64,000 nucleotides of DNA, taken from Proteles cristata cristata (Eukaryota; Chordata; Mammalia; Carnivora; Hyaenidae). The stretch is from assembly GCA_017311185.1 (NCBI GenBank), contig JAESUZ010000443.1:186001-250000 (forward strand), given 5' to 3'. The translations under genes were made by a program, and so were the position numbers. Shown here one piece after another: positions 37,826 through 48,431 of the stretch (within the stretch, counting starts at the first letter, position 1; each line of letters begins with the position of its first letter). Below the pieces are notes generated by a model. The model was not told the DNA's origin and searched no databases. It saw nothing but the letters and a program-made list of their open reading frames with translations.

Positions 37826-39379
37826 TGCTGAAAATAATTCTAGCATCTTATCCTTCCTCATAGCTCCCCCAGTCCCTATGTTTTCTTCTAGGTAGTTTGG
37901 ATTCCAGATCAGAGCTACATAAACTTCCCTGTTGCCAGGGACTAGGAATCAGCCCAGCCATCAGCATCACCACCCCACTCCCCGCTCATCAGTCCTGCTG
38001 AAGCTGTAGGGATACAAAATCCAAGGGTGAAGCAAAAAAATAGAGTCTGAGGAATCACCTCAAGCAAGCGCCAGTGATAGGCTCTGACTTGAAGGCAAGG
38101 TAGTTGAGAAGACCAGAAGGTTATAGATGCAAGGAAGGGTGGGAAGTGTGGTGGGAAGGGGACAGTCAGGCCAATATCCCAGCGCAGCAGGCTCTGGCTG
38201 CCATGTGCTGCAGTGGGGCCTAGTTTCAAGACCCAGCGATGGGATTCAAGACCAGATCATACCCTTTTATTATAGGCTGCCGAGAAAATTAAAAAAGATT
38301 ATACATTGAGATATCCAGAGTGTGTTAAGAAGCTTACAATAGGAGAGGAAAGTTTTGAGTCAAAAAAAAATTTGCCTTAAAATTTAATATATGGCCTATC
38401 ACTCAAAAAAGATTCAGTTCTTACTATTTAATCTGTTACATTTAAAATTAATTCCTTTGTGTTTTCAGAATCATTTATCTTATTCATTCAATGAATATTT
38501 GTCAATGACTGCAGGAGATACAATGCTAAGCAAAATCTGTATTGGTTCCTACCCTTATGGGGTTTCTATTCCACTAGAGAATCATCAAGCAAATAATTAC
38601 AGAAACAAAAGCATAATTACAAACTGCATTAAATGTTATGACAGTGAGCCTCGTGGTGTTATAAGGTTATATTACAGGAGAGCCTGACCTAGTCTGGAAA
38701 GGGGGGGCCAGGAAGGTGTCTCTGAAGAATTAACACGTGACCTAAGAACTGAAGAATGCATAAAAGTTAACCAGACTTGGTGGGGGGAATGGGGGAGCAT
38801 TTCAGACAGAGGGAATGACATATCCAAAGATCCTGAAGTGGACTGAAAATGTCCAAGAAGACATTTGACATTTGTCAAATGAAAGAAGGCAAGTATGCCT
38901 GATTCAAAGTGTGAAGAGAAGAGGATTCACATGAGCCTGGCGTTTTCGAGCACAGACCAGACTTTGCCGCACCTTGCTGGTCTTGCTAAGTAGATAGTTC
39001 TTTAGCCACGAAAAATGAGAACCACGGAAGCATTTAAGAAGGTGATGGTATTGTCAATTTAGACTGCAATGTCAAGAGCAGATGATGAGGGCCAAAGCTG
39101 GATGTGAGACCAATCAGGTTTCTATGGCACTAAATTCATTAAGAAATAACAATGGCTTGGGCAAAGAGAGAGAGATTGAGAGAAGAGGACAGTTTTGAAA
39201 CTCATCTCAGAGATATCAGTGACAAGACTTAATAATGGATGGGACACTGTTGAAGGAAAGGAAGAGATGAATCAAGGATGATGCCCAGGTGCCTGATTTG
39301 TACCATTAAATGGAGGATTGTGTTCTTCACTGATGGAGGGAAGGTGCATTTAGGAGAGCTGGCTTTGGAGGGGTAAATG

Positions 39380-39702
39380 CAGTTGGCTCTTAAACAATAT
39401 GAATTTGAACTGCACAGGCCCACCTACCTGTGGATTTTGTTTGAAAAATATGGTACTATAAGTGTATCTTCTGTTTCTTATAATTTTTCCTAATAATATT
39501 TTCTTTTCTTTAACTTACCTCACTGTAAGAATACAGTACATAATACATATAACATATAAAATATGTTAATTAACTGTTTATATTTATCAGTAAGGCTTCT
39601 GGTCAAAAGTAGGCTATTAGCAGTTAAATTTGGGGGGGGAGTTGAAAGTCATATGTAGACTTTCAACTGCACCAACTCCTATGTTATTCAAGAGTCAACC
39701 AT
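39380..39702. mobile_element. Tigger-like DNA transposon (non-autonomous)
   Basis: Ends are inverted: 'cagttggctcttaaacaata' on the left and 'tgttattcaagagtcaacc' on the right, with sub-terminal 'tttgaactgcacagg' mirrored by 'gactttcaactgcacc'. About 320 bases, no transposase frame. Confidence 0.75.
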
Positions 39703-39867
39703 AATTGAGTTACCATTAGAATGTATTTAGTTTGAAGTGTTTTTGAGGCATTCAAATGGAGGCCTTGAGTAGGCAACTGAGGCTTCGCAGTCCATCTGTG
39801 CTTTGGTGGCAAGTGAACTTGTAAGCATGGATGAGATCTCTCAGTGATTCCATATAAACCAATGGTA

Positions 39868-39955
39868 ATATAGCATATTGCATATATAGTGATTATATAT
39901 CTGCATATAGTAGTGCATATATAGCATATTGCATATATAGCATATATAGTGGTTG
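39868..39955. repeat. AT-rich tandem duplication
   Basis: The unit 'atagcatattgcatatatag' occurs twice with a shorter 'gcatatatag' echo, immediately before a MIR. Confidence 0.75.
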
Positions 39956-40150
39956 AGAACAGGGGTACTAGAGTAAAACTGTCTTGATTTACATCCCAGC
40001 TTTGTCACTTTCTAGCTGTGAAGTCATGAAGAAATTGCTCAAATACTTTAACCCAAATTCTCATATTCAATAAAACAGAGACAATAATATTCCCTACCTT
40101 ATAACACTGTTGGGAGTATTAAGTGGCAGGATGGATTTAAAACTCATAGT
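39948..40150 (+). repeat. MIR SINE, near full length
   Basis: 'agtggttgagaacaggggtactagag', 'ccagctttgtcactttctagctgtg', then 'ctcatattcaataaaacagag' follow MIR throughout. Confidence 0.85.
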
Positions 40151-41269
40151 ATGGTTCTCAGAATCTAGTAATTATTCTATTAACCAGTCATTAAATGTGG
40201 ACTTTAGTTCTCCCAGAGAGCACAGAGAATTAGTAAGCAAGACCTAGGACTAAGCCTTGATGAAATCCATTGCTTAATGGGTGGATAAAGAAGGATGGAG
40301 AACAACCAAGTCATGGTTGGAAACTGTGCTGTCCAAATCTACCCAGCAGAAAAACTAAGTCAGCAGACCCATATGGAAGCTGCTAGGGTGGGTTAACCTT
40401 TTCAAAGTGACTAGAAGAGGAGGCCAGAATCCTTGAAAGGAACGCAAAGTCAAAGGCCTAAATAGGTCTAAAGATAAAAGGAGATAGTAATAATGCAGAG
40501 TGAGGAACAAGCTGGAAATAGGCCTATAGAAGGTCAGAAACCAGGGAGTTAGGGGCTGGGAAATGCTAACCATGTGATGCCCAGAGCATCCTATTAAAGG
40601 TAGATGAGTAGGATGGGAGAAGCCACAGTATTTCATAAGATTCTTAAGTAGATAGATGTCTGCTCCTCAAAACCCCCTACCATAGAAATATTTAAAATTG
40701 TCCTAAATATAAACAATAAAATAACAGAATTTAGTAGCCCTTCTTGTTTAAGTGCTTAAGAGTATCCTACATTATATAAGTTGAGTCATGACACAGTATG
40801 AAATTATGATGCTTGCACATTATGTTACTACATTATTCTTAAAAATATATATATTTTTTGGTATTCTTGATTAGTGTTATTATTTGGGGATATAATATAC
40901 CAGACAGCTATATTCAAAATGTTCTGAAAATGTTCTTCGATATGATGATAATGACAATGGTAATAGTGGTGTCACCAGTGTTGTTATCAATGTTGTCTAG
41001 TGACAGTAGGATCTGGTCAAACATGACACCTGTGTTATAAGAAAAGATATATATGTGTATGTGGGGTGTATGTGGAGGGGGCTGGGGGGTGAGGAGAGAG
41101 AAAGTAAGTGAGAGAGGAGCATACAATGGCAAGAAAACTTAATTAAAAGCAAATTTGGATTGACACCAAATATATAGCAATAGAATTTGCATTATTAAAG
41201 TATTGATATTGGCTCATGCTCCTAGAAGTCTATTCTCATTATTATGATAGCTTCTATTTCTCCCATTAG

Positions 41270-41311
41270 ATTGATGAATTGCTGAAGGAAGCAAAAAGTG
41301 AATTTGTCTCA
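41270..41311 (+). CDS. Putative exon a of an unrecognised transcript
   Basis: I do not recognise this sequence. A 42-base segment sits between a very good acceptor (pyrimidine-rich 'ttctatttctcccattag') and a consensus donor 'gtaagt'. It is open in phase 0 and would encode IDELLKEAKSEFVS, an amphipathic, helix-like peptide. It does not resemble any repeat family I know. Two more segments with both splice sites and a fourth with an acceptor and stop follow in the same phase within 2.2 kb. No upstream exon could be found, so the transcript start is unknown. It could be a coding exon, a lincRNA exon or a chance match. Confidence 0.35.
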
Positions 41312-42502
41312 GTAAGTGAAAATCATTTGATTGAGTATAAATTTCTTTTGGTCCAGCCCCAATACTAAAATAGTCACAGGTTGTATGTCAAATGGTCTCT
41401 ACCCCAGGCTAATCTCAAAGACAAGCATGTGAGCTGATTCAAAGGAAGAAACATTATTACTAAAATTGAACAAATATCTTGGGAAATATTTAGATAGGCT
41501 AAATCTACCTTAATTTTTTTTCCTGAGTAGAAATGTTGTTCTGAATGGTCTCAGGCTGACACTGTTTACTTATTGATTGCATCTTTCCCACTGTGTCTTC
41601 AGCATTATTAGTCCCAGGGATCATTTCTGAAAGCAGCTTTTAAATTTTTTTAATGAGGACATTATAATGTATTAAAGTCAGGCAGAAAGTGAAAAGTAAC
41701 TATCTCTCCACACACATCCATAGGCATATACACACTTCAACAATAATTCCTCTTCCTCATCCTCCTCATCTCCCTCTTGCTGCCTTGAGTCTCTTCAGAA
41801 TCTCTGGGTTTTATTGGAGTTTCGGAGCAGGGTAAAAATCACTCATCCAATCCTCACCTTCTATTTCCACTCAGTTAAGAACCTGGCAGAAGGAGCAAGT
41901 GGAGGATCATAGCACAGTTATCAGCTTTACCAGCAGTAAAGCCAGATTTAATAACACTGCACAATCCAAACACAGTATCAGCTTTATGTTATGGGCCAAA
42001 GAAGACAGTGCACTTTGTTAAACTTTGCAGAAAGTGTAGCCCCAACCTACTAGTTGTCTGCTCCAGGTCTACACCTGGACACCCACTGGACAAAAACGTC
42101 TCACCCAGCCACAAGTGGAGAGGCAAGAACAAGAGTCTTGGTTGGACCCACCAGTGATAAGCTAACCATGTGGACACTTGAGACAGGCACATGCAACTCC
42201 TATGCGCACCTGAGTCAGAGAGACCAAGAGAAAAAGAACAATGACCTTGAACTCTTGAATTTGCCCAGTAAAGAAATGTGGCCAAGTAGATGGCATGCTG
42301 TCCCTACATTCATCAATCAGGAAAACCATCTTCTTCTCAAGAGAAGAGATAAGTTAGCAAGAAGGGGCAGGCTATAGAGCACCTTTCCCAAGAGGGCCAC
42401 TGACCATTCTAGATCCACGCGGAGAAATTGTTGTATTTCATCACTTCTCTAGTGGAAATAATACATAATTGTTTTTCCTTTCATATCAAGCACTGGTTAT
42501 AG

Positions 42503-42541
42503 ATGGCCCAGAAATCCAAAGATAGAAAAGACCTTAATGAG
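42503..42541 (+). CDS. Putative exon b of an unrecognised transcript
   Basis: A 39-base segment preceded by 'cactggttatag' and followed by donor 'gtaaag'. In phase 0 it encodes MAQKSKDRKDLNE, hydrophilic and charged. A second acceptor at 42489-42490, behind the better tract 'tttttcctttcatatcaag', would give a 51-base exon that meets a TAG in phase 0, so the choice of acceptor decides whether the chain is coding. The ATG at its start could itself be an initiator. Not recognised; supported only by its company. Confidence 0.28.
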
Positions 42542-42946
42542 GTAAAGTTTAATTATTCATGTTTACCATTTTGGTGATTATTAACCCTCTTTTTCAACTG
42601 GCAGTGAAGGATTTCTGGAGATCAGCTAATTCAGTCACTCTGAAGAAGCTGATACAGTTTGTTGTAAATGTGTTTTGCTTCACAGACAATAGCGCTGTGA
42701 TGGAATGGTTAGTCCATGAATCTGTGAATAAATGAATAAATCACACACCTGTTAAATTGTGTGTTGCACATAATGAAGGGGTTGTGATGTGTTTTTTTTT
42801 TTAAAGCAAAATGTTGCTTCTTTCCATTTGCTGCTCCTAAACAATTTCTAAATGTAATGTCTTGTATATCTCCCCTTTTAGTGAAGCTCAAAGTACTTCA
42901 TGGAATATGAATTCTAACTTTATTTATTCTCTCCATTAATTCTCAG

Positions 42947-43027
42947 AGTTGCAAATACAAACACTGTGATTTGGCATATGAGCAAATTAAAATATATCAA
43001 CATTCTGATCCTGTACCAAGTCATATT
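42947..43027 (+). CDS. Putative exon c of an unrecognised transcript
   Basis: An 81-base segment behind the acceptor 'ctctccattaattctcag' and before the consensus donor 'gtaagt'. Phase 0 translation includes CKYKHCDLAYEQIKIY and ends DPVPSHI. The LAYEQI piece has the form of a tyrosine-based (ITIM-like L-x-Y-x-x-I) motif, and two Cys and two His residues are spaced loosely; neither feature is enough to assign a function. Not part of any repeat that I recognise. It has the best splice-site pair of the group together with exon a. Confidence 0.35.
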
Positions 43028-43345
43028 GTAAGTAAAATATGGAGAAGTAGGAGCAATAGAGTCTGGCTGGCGCCATCGGCATGCTGTTCACCTGGGCAGA
43101 TACCCTGTGGAAGGGTATAAGGTGTACAGCATCCTAGAAAAACCCACATAAGCCTTCAAGTCTCAGGTACCAATTCAGGAATACTCACCATGGATGAGAT
43201 CTTCATGCCAGGAATGTAGTCGTTGCATCCAGCGGGCAGTCAAAGGAAAAAGAAAACCATAAAGCGACTGGGTTTTCATCTGTGCATGGATACCTTCTGA
43301 GTTATCCCTGGTATCTTATAGCTTTAAAACAATCTCTTCTTCCAG

Positions 43346-43474
43346 AGTAGGGATGTGTACTCCATTATGAATGAGGACATTACATCTTTATCTAAGCTAA
43401 ACAATAATTACAACATTGATTTTGTCCTACTTTGTACGTATTATCTCCCAAGATATGCAGGGAACAGACTATAG
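43346..43474 (+). CDS. Putative terminal exon d with stop
   Basis: Behind the strong acceptor 'caatctcttcttccag', phase 0 stays open for 42 codons and then reaches TAG at 43472. It starts SRDVYSIMNEDITSLSK and ends in a Tyr-rich, hydrophobic stretch. The last few codons run into a MIR remnant starting near 43460, so the stop may be repeat-derived. An AATAAA lies at 43693-43698, about 220 bases after the stop, a reasonable 3' UTR length. YSIM has the YxxM form seen in PI3-kinase docking sites, but this is only a short-motif match. Protein not recognised. Confidence 0.33.
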   Translation, partial: SRDVYSIMNEDITSLSKLNNNYNIDFVLLCTYYLPRYAGNRL

Positions 43475-43600
43475 GCTTTGGAGCCAGACAATTTAGCTTT
43501 AAATTCATGTTCCACATTTTAGTTTTCATTGTCCAAGCTACCTAACTTACCTGAATTTCTTTACTCATCCAAAAAATAGCAGTCAAATTATTATAGAGTA
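43450..43600 (+). repeat. MIR SINE
   Basis: 'gactataggctttggagccagac' and 'cctgaatttctttactcatcc' match MIR. Confidence 0.7.
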
Positions 43601-43613
43601 GGGATGTTGGGAG

Positions 43614-43615
<2 letters not shown>

Positions 43616-43663
<48 letters not shown>
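43616..43663. repeat. (TG)n microsatellite
   Basis: About 24 uninterrupted TG units, likely polymorphic. Confidence 0.97.
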
Positions 43664-43667
<4 letters not shown>

Positions 43668-43959
43668 GAAACACGTAACACATTTGGATTGAAATAAACT
43701 CATAGAAGTTAGACACTTTTAATGGGATTTGGCCACTTTATGTATTAATTTATGTATTGGTCCACTTGGTCCATATATATTTACCTATAACAGCATCAAA
43801 AGAGATTTTTTAACATGAAATACCATAAAGGCAAAAGAAATAAAAGGAAGGAGAAGGAGAGGGAAGGGTAGAGAAAAAGGGAAAAGAGAAAAAAAAATGA
43901 ACTAAAAATTACTGAATGCCATATTACTAAGATCTACAGTTGCATTGATAAACTACATA

Positions 43960-44008
43960 TGTATGCATATACATATACATATACATATACATACACATAT
44001 ACATATAA
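43960..44008. repeat. (CATATA)n-type simple repeat
   Basis: Repeated 'catata/cataca' units just upstream of the 5' LTR. Confidence 0.9.
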
Positions 44009-44035
44009 TGTACAGTGCAATTCTGATACAATTTA

Positions 44036-44616
44036 TGTAGGGGAACAAAATTTGCCACCCCAAAATGTATCTCCTTGCGTGAAAATTATTTTGGGCTGAT
44101 TATTTTTAAGTCACAGGCTCAAGAAGTATTTCTTTTTTGCCACTCCCCTAACTGCCTAGAAGAATACAGAGAGAGGACCTGCTTGAGTAAGGGAGCTATC
44201 ACCATAAATACCTACAGTATAATATAAACTAGGGGTGGAAGCCAGGGAGGAAACTAGCAAAGTCTGTTTGCTAAAATTCCTTCCTGTATTCCATTGCTTC
44301 TGTATGGCCCAGCAAACATTTGTTTACCAAACATTTACTCTTCCTGTGAATTGTCTTTATTCTTTCCTGTGAGCTGTCCCAGCCCCCTTATCCCTCCACC
44401 TCCCCCCCACCCCCACATCCCCACCCCATCTCCTTAGCTCTGGATGACATATAAGCCTCAATTGCCTGACTGCCTGTGGGCTTCATATTCTCATGGAGCC
44501 CCCAGACATCTGTAATTAAATATCATTTTCTCTTGTTCATCTGTCTCGTGTCAATTTAACTTTTAGACCAGCCAAAAGAATCTTGAAGGGTAGATAAAAA
44601 TTCTTCCTCCCCAACA
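44036..44616 (+). mobile_element. 5' LTR of a decayed endogenous retrovirus
   Basis: Starts near 'tgtaggggaac' and ends '...ccccaaca'. The same sequence, diverged, recurs in direct orientation at 51608-52147; shared landmarks include 'cctaactgcctagaagaata', 'tatggcccagcaaacattt' and 'agaccagccaaaagaatctt'. A polyadenylation-like 'aattaaatatcattttc' lies in the 3' half. Family not named with confidence. A C-rich run at 44399-44425 is absent from the partner. Confidence 0.85.
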
Positions 44617-46005
44617 GTGGTGTAGCCAGCAGAATAAACTTTAACTGACTGAATGCTGCTCACTCCAGGACTGCTGCAGCTGAGAGATTCTGGAACTTCT
44701 GACAAAAAGGCCAGGAGAAGGTAAGAATTCTTACCACACCACTCTCCCAGTCTGTGCCTTCAGGCTCTAATGGAAACAAGAGTACTGAGAGTCCTTTTCT
44801 TTATCTACATTTAGATTAGTAGGAGAAAGTATTTATGGAACTATTACCTTGGGTATAGTGACTTTGGTAAAAATTTATTATGAGTATTGTTATTTTCTAT
44901 TGATCCTTTTCCTCACAGAGATGGTCATTGTGTTTTCTTTTTCTTTTTCTTTTTTTGTCTCTGTCTTTTGTGTCATTTGTCATAAGAAATGGTGACCCAC
45001 AGTTCTGATTAAGTTTTCTTCTCATCTTGTTCTATGTCTTGAGAGCTTAGCTTTATGACCAGTGACAATATTCTCTCTGGTAGTTGCTAGCTTGAGCATG
45101 CTTATACTGGCATGCATCTGGCAGGTGGCCCAACAGGTTACAGATCCAATAGTCAGCATTCTTTTTGTCCAAATGTGCCAACTCTCAGGAGAATTTGTCA
45201 TAAGGAAATCCAGCTCATAAAGGTCCTTTTTCAACTCAACCAGACAGAAATGTGGGTTGCACTTTATTTTCAGCTAAATAAGGCTGGACAGAAATGTGAG
45301 AGTCACCCCATTTGAGGCTAGATCTTTCTTAGACTAACTTTGGGAGCAAACTTTCTGAATCTTCTGAGGACTTTGTTTTCACTTTCCTTTGGGGACATAT
45401 CTTACATCCATGGTCAAGCCATAAAAAGGCTTAGTGGTTTAAGTCGCTACTGAGATTAATATAAGATTCTACTCATCAATGGCCCAGACAATGAACCTCT
45501 TAAATTGACTATATTTGAAAGAAAAAAGTTTTGGAGAGCTCTCTCTTAAACACTTGTCTGATTGGTATAATGGCTAGCCTTAGGGACTCCTTAATAAGAT
45601 GAAAGAACAGATTGGACATAGAACAAAAATCAAAGTCCACTCAGATCCCCTCATACTTGCTTTCAGACACTTGCAAGTATTATAAAAAAAAAATCAAGAC
45701 ATTAGAAGGATAAGAAGAAAAGAAAAATAATGAAAGTAACTGTCCTTATCTTATAAATCTTTACAAAACAAAAACAAAAAAACAAATCAACTCTACAGGC
45801 AATCCAAAGTCCATCCATGCCTTTTTACCAATCCTAAAACCTCACCAATTAATCTCAAAAGGCTTGTCAATTATTGGCCTTAGGAAAGCAAAGTCCTTCT
45901 TGGAGGAACTTGTATTCTTTTTCAGTCTCTTGAAAAAATAAATCTTACCATGTCTTTCAAATGTAACACCCCAGGAGGTATCTAAAACAATGTCCATACT
46001 CACCT

Positions 46006-46152
46006 AAGACAAGACAAGACAAGACAAGACAAGACAAGACAAGACAAGAAAACAAGAAAAGAAAAGAAAAGAAAAGAAAAGAAAAGAAAAGAAAAGAAAA
46101 GAAAAGAAAAGAAAAGAAAAGAAAAGAAAAGAAAAGAAAAGAAAAGAAAAGA
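46006..46152. repeat. Compound (AAGAC)n-(AAAAG)n array
   Basis: About nine AAGAC units pass through a transition into roughly twenty AAAAG units, a pure purine/pyrimidine strand-asymmetric tract inside the ERV. Confidence 0.97.
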
Positions 46153-46347
46153 GTCTTTTAAAAATACAAACTCTCTTGCCTAAACTCTAGATCATAACCT
46201 CCTTAAGATTATTCCCAGGGACAAATAAAAATCTTGAAAGTCTTCTCCACAAATAGTAAAGGATTTTAGTGAATAAACTTAAATTATTCCAACTGTTATT
46301 TATAACTAGTGATTTTATAACTATCTGTTTTAAAATAGAAACAATAA

Positions 46348-46471
46348 CAAGGAGCCTAGGTGGCTCAGTCAGTTGAGCATCCAACTCTTGATTTTGGCTC
46401 AGGTCATGATCTTGTAGTCATGAGATTGAGCCCTGCATCAGGCTCCACACTGAGCATGAAGCCTGCTTGGG

Positions 46472-46509
<38 letters not shown>

Positions 46510-46591
46510 CCTCCCTCCCTCCCTCCCTCCTTCTTCCCCAAGCCCAGCTCATGTGCTCTCTCTCTAAATGTAATAATAAGGATAATAATAA
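46348..46591 (+). repeat. Carnivore SINE with long CT/CCCT tract
   Basis: 'ggagcctaggtggctcagtc' head; an expanded (CT)n then (CCCT)n run at 46473-46532. Flanking duplications 'aatagaaacaataa' and 'aatagaaaccataa'. The minus-strand glycine/arginine/glutamate-rich frame here is only this tract. Confidence 0.92.
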
Positions 46592-46605
46592 TAATAGAAA
46601 CCATA

Positions 46606-47391
46606 AAATCTCTGTGTTTGTCTATATGTATATGTCTGTATGTTAAAAATATGGTGTTTTTCTACTTCTAGATGGCATTACCAAAATTAATTTGTAAAAG
46701 AGGTCTATTAGTTGGCTTAAAGAAAATTAAGCACTCATATAAATTTAGCATTCATAAAAATCCTCAAAAATAAAATAGAAACTTATCCAAATCAACCAAA
46801 TCAATTTCAGGTTTATATGGTTTAGAAAAATATTCAGTATGAAAAGCCAACTTAAGGTTGCTGGTTTTATTAAAATAGGCATGTCTTAGAGTTATCAACA
46901 TTGACTATAATGGAGACATACAACTTTTTATTCTACTTGAGTTTGTTAGGCAGTAAGTTTGTTATCTCTGTTGCAAAATTTGTCATCAAACAATAACTTA
47001 AAATGATGGCTAATTTTGTCTAATGTCTCATAGAGATTTCATGGGTGATTTAAACATAATTTTTGGAGCAAATTATTTAGAGAGATGTTTTCAGGTGAAC
47101 ATTTTAGCAAAAATATGTTTTACAGTATGTGTACTTAAAAATAATTTCCAAAATCTTTGCGACAACTTGGAACTTAAAAGTTTTGCTTAAGTTAAATAAT
47201 GGAAATTTATTGAAAACTTAGATCATCCAAATAATATAAAATAATGAAACATAACTACTAAATATAGGTTTATCTACTGTAAGATAAATTTGGGTCTGTT
47301 AATAAATATGTTTTATGCTTTATTAGAAGATTGTATTATGAAGATGCATGTTTTTAGAAATTATGAAATCTATTAATAAATTTGAACTTCT
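46606..47391. other. ERV internal sequence, no gene visible
   Basis: AT-rich, frames broken, part of the proviral interior. Confidence 0.5.
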
Positions 47392-47405
47392 AAAGAATGC
47401 TGATA

Positions 47406-48417
47406 AACCTACAGAATGGGAATAGATATTTACAAATAACATATCAGATTCAGGGCTAGTATCCAAAATCAGTAGAGAACTTATCAAACTCAACACCCCA
47501 AAAATAAATAATCCAGTTAAGAAATGGACAGAAGACATGAACTGACACTTCCCCAAAGAATACATCCAGATGGCTAACAGACACATGAAAAAATGCTCAA
47601 TAGCACTCATCATCAAAGAAATACAAATCAAAACCACAATGAGATACCACCACACACCTGTCAGAATGGTGAAAATTAACCACAGGAAACAAATGTCAAG
47701 AATGTGAAGAAAGGGGAACTCTCTTACTCTGTTCATGGGAAAGTATACCAGCGCAGCCACTCTGGAGAACAAGATGGAGGTTCTTTAGAAAGTTAAAGAT
47801 AGAACTGCTCTATGACCCAATAATTGCACTACTTGATATTTATCCAAAGAATACAAAAATACAGATTCAGAGGGACACATGCACCCCAATGTTTATAGCA
47901 GCACTATCAACAATAGCCAAATTATGGAAAGAGCCCAAATGTCCATTGATTTATGAATGGATAAAGAAGATGTGGTATATAAATACAATAGAATATTACT
48001 CAGCCATCAAAAAGAATGAAGCTTTGCTATTTGCAACAATGTGGATGTAACTAGAGTATATTATGCTAAACAAAATAAGTCAGAGAAAGACAAATACCAT
48101 ATGATTTCACTCACATAGAATTTAAGAAAAAAGCAGATGAACACAGGGGGAGGGAAGGAAAAATAAAGTAAGATAAAAAACAGAAAGAAAGACAAACTAT
48201 AAGAGATTCTTAACGATAGAAAACAAAATGAGGGTTGCTTGAGGGGAGGTGGGTGGGAGGATGGGCTAAATGGGTGGTGGGAGATTAAGGAGAATACTTG
48301 TGATGAGCATTGGGTGTTATATGTAAGTGATGAATCACTAAATTCTACTCCTGAAACCAAAACTACACTATATGTTAACTAACTGGAATTTAAGTAAAAT
48401 CTTGGAAGAAAAAAAAT
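47406..48417 (+). mobile_element. 5'-truncated L1 LINE, about 1 kb
   Basis: Starts 'acctacagaatggg' in ORF2 and runs through 'aaaccacaatgagataccac' and 'gtccattgatttatgaatgg' to the 3' UTR ending 'ctatatgttaactaactgg'. Near-identical 14-base duplications AAAGAAT(G/A)CTGATA flank it (47392-47405, 48418-48431). ORF2 is broken. The minus-strand 149-codon frame at 47323-47772 is antisense to it. Confidence 0.93.
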
Positions 48418-48431
48418 AAAGAATACTGATA

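Larger units (their letters stand above)
38480..40640 (-). mobile_element. Long L2 LINE block, reverse strand
   Basis: Ordered L2 segments: 'gaatatttgtcaatgac' (3' end), 'agcatttcagacagagggaatgac', 'agatgaatcaaggatgatgcccagg', 'aaagaaggatggagaac'. A Tigger-like element and a MIR sit inside, so the block shows a clear age order. Confidence 0.7.

Noticed and set aside
42054..42377. 107-codon + strand frame between putative exons a and b
   Set aside because: Starts without a usable acceptor and composition looks non-coding; could be part of a lincRNA exon but nothing supports translation.
44036..44044. Target-site duplication of the provirus
   Set aside because: Bases before the 5' LTR and after the 3' LTR do not give a convincing short direct repeat, so none is reported.
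46006..46152. Tandem array that might be taken for a CRISPR
   Set aside because: Five-base units without spacers in a mammalian genome: a microsatellite.
47323..47772. 149-codon - strand frame
   Set aside because: Antisense to the + strand L1 fragment at 47406-48417.
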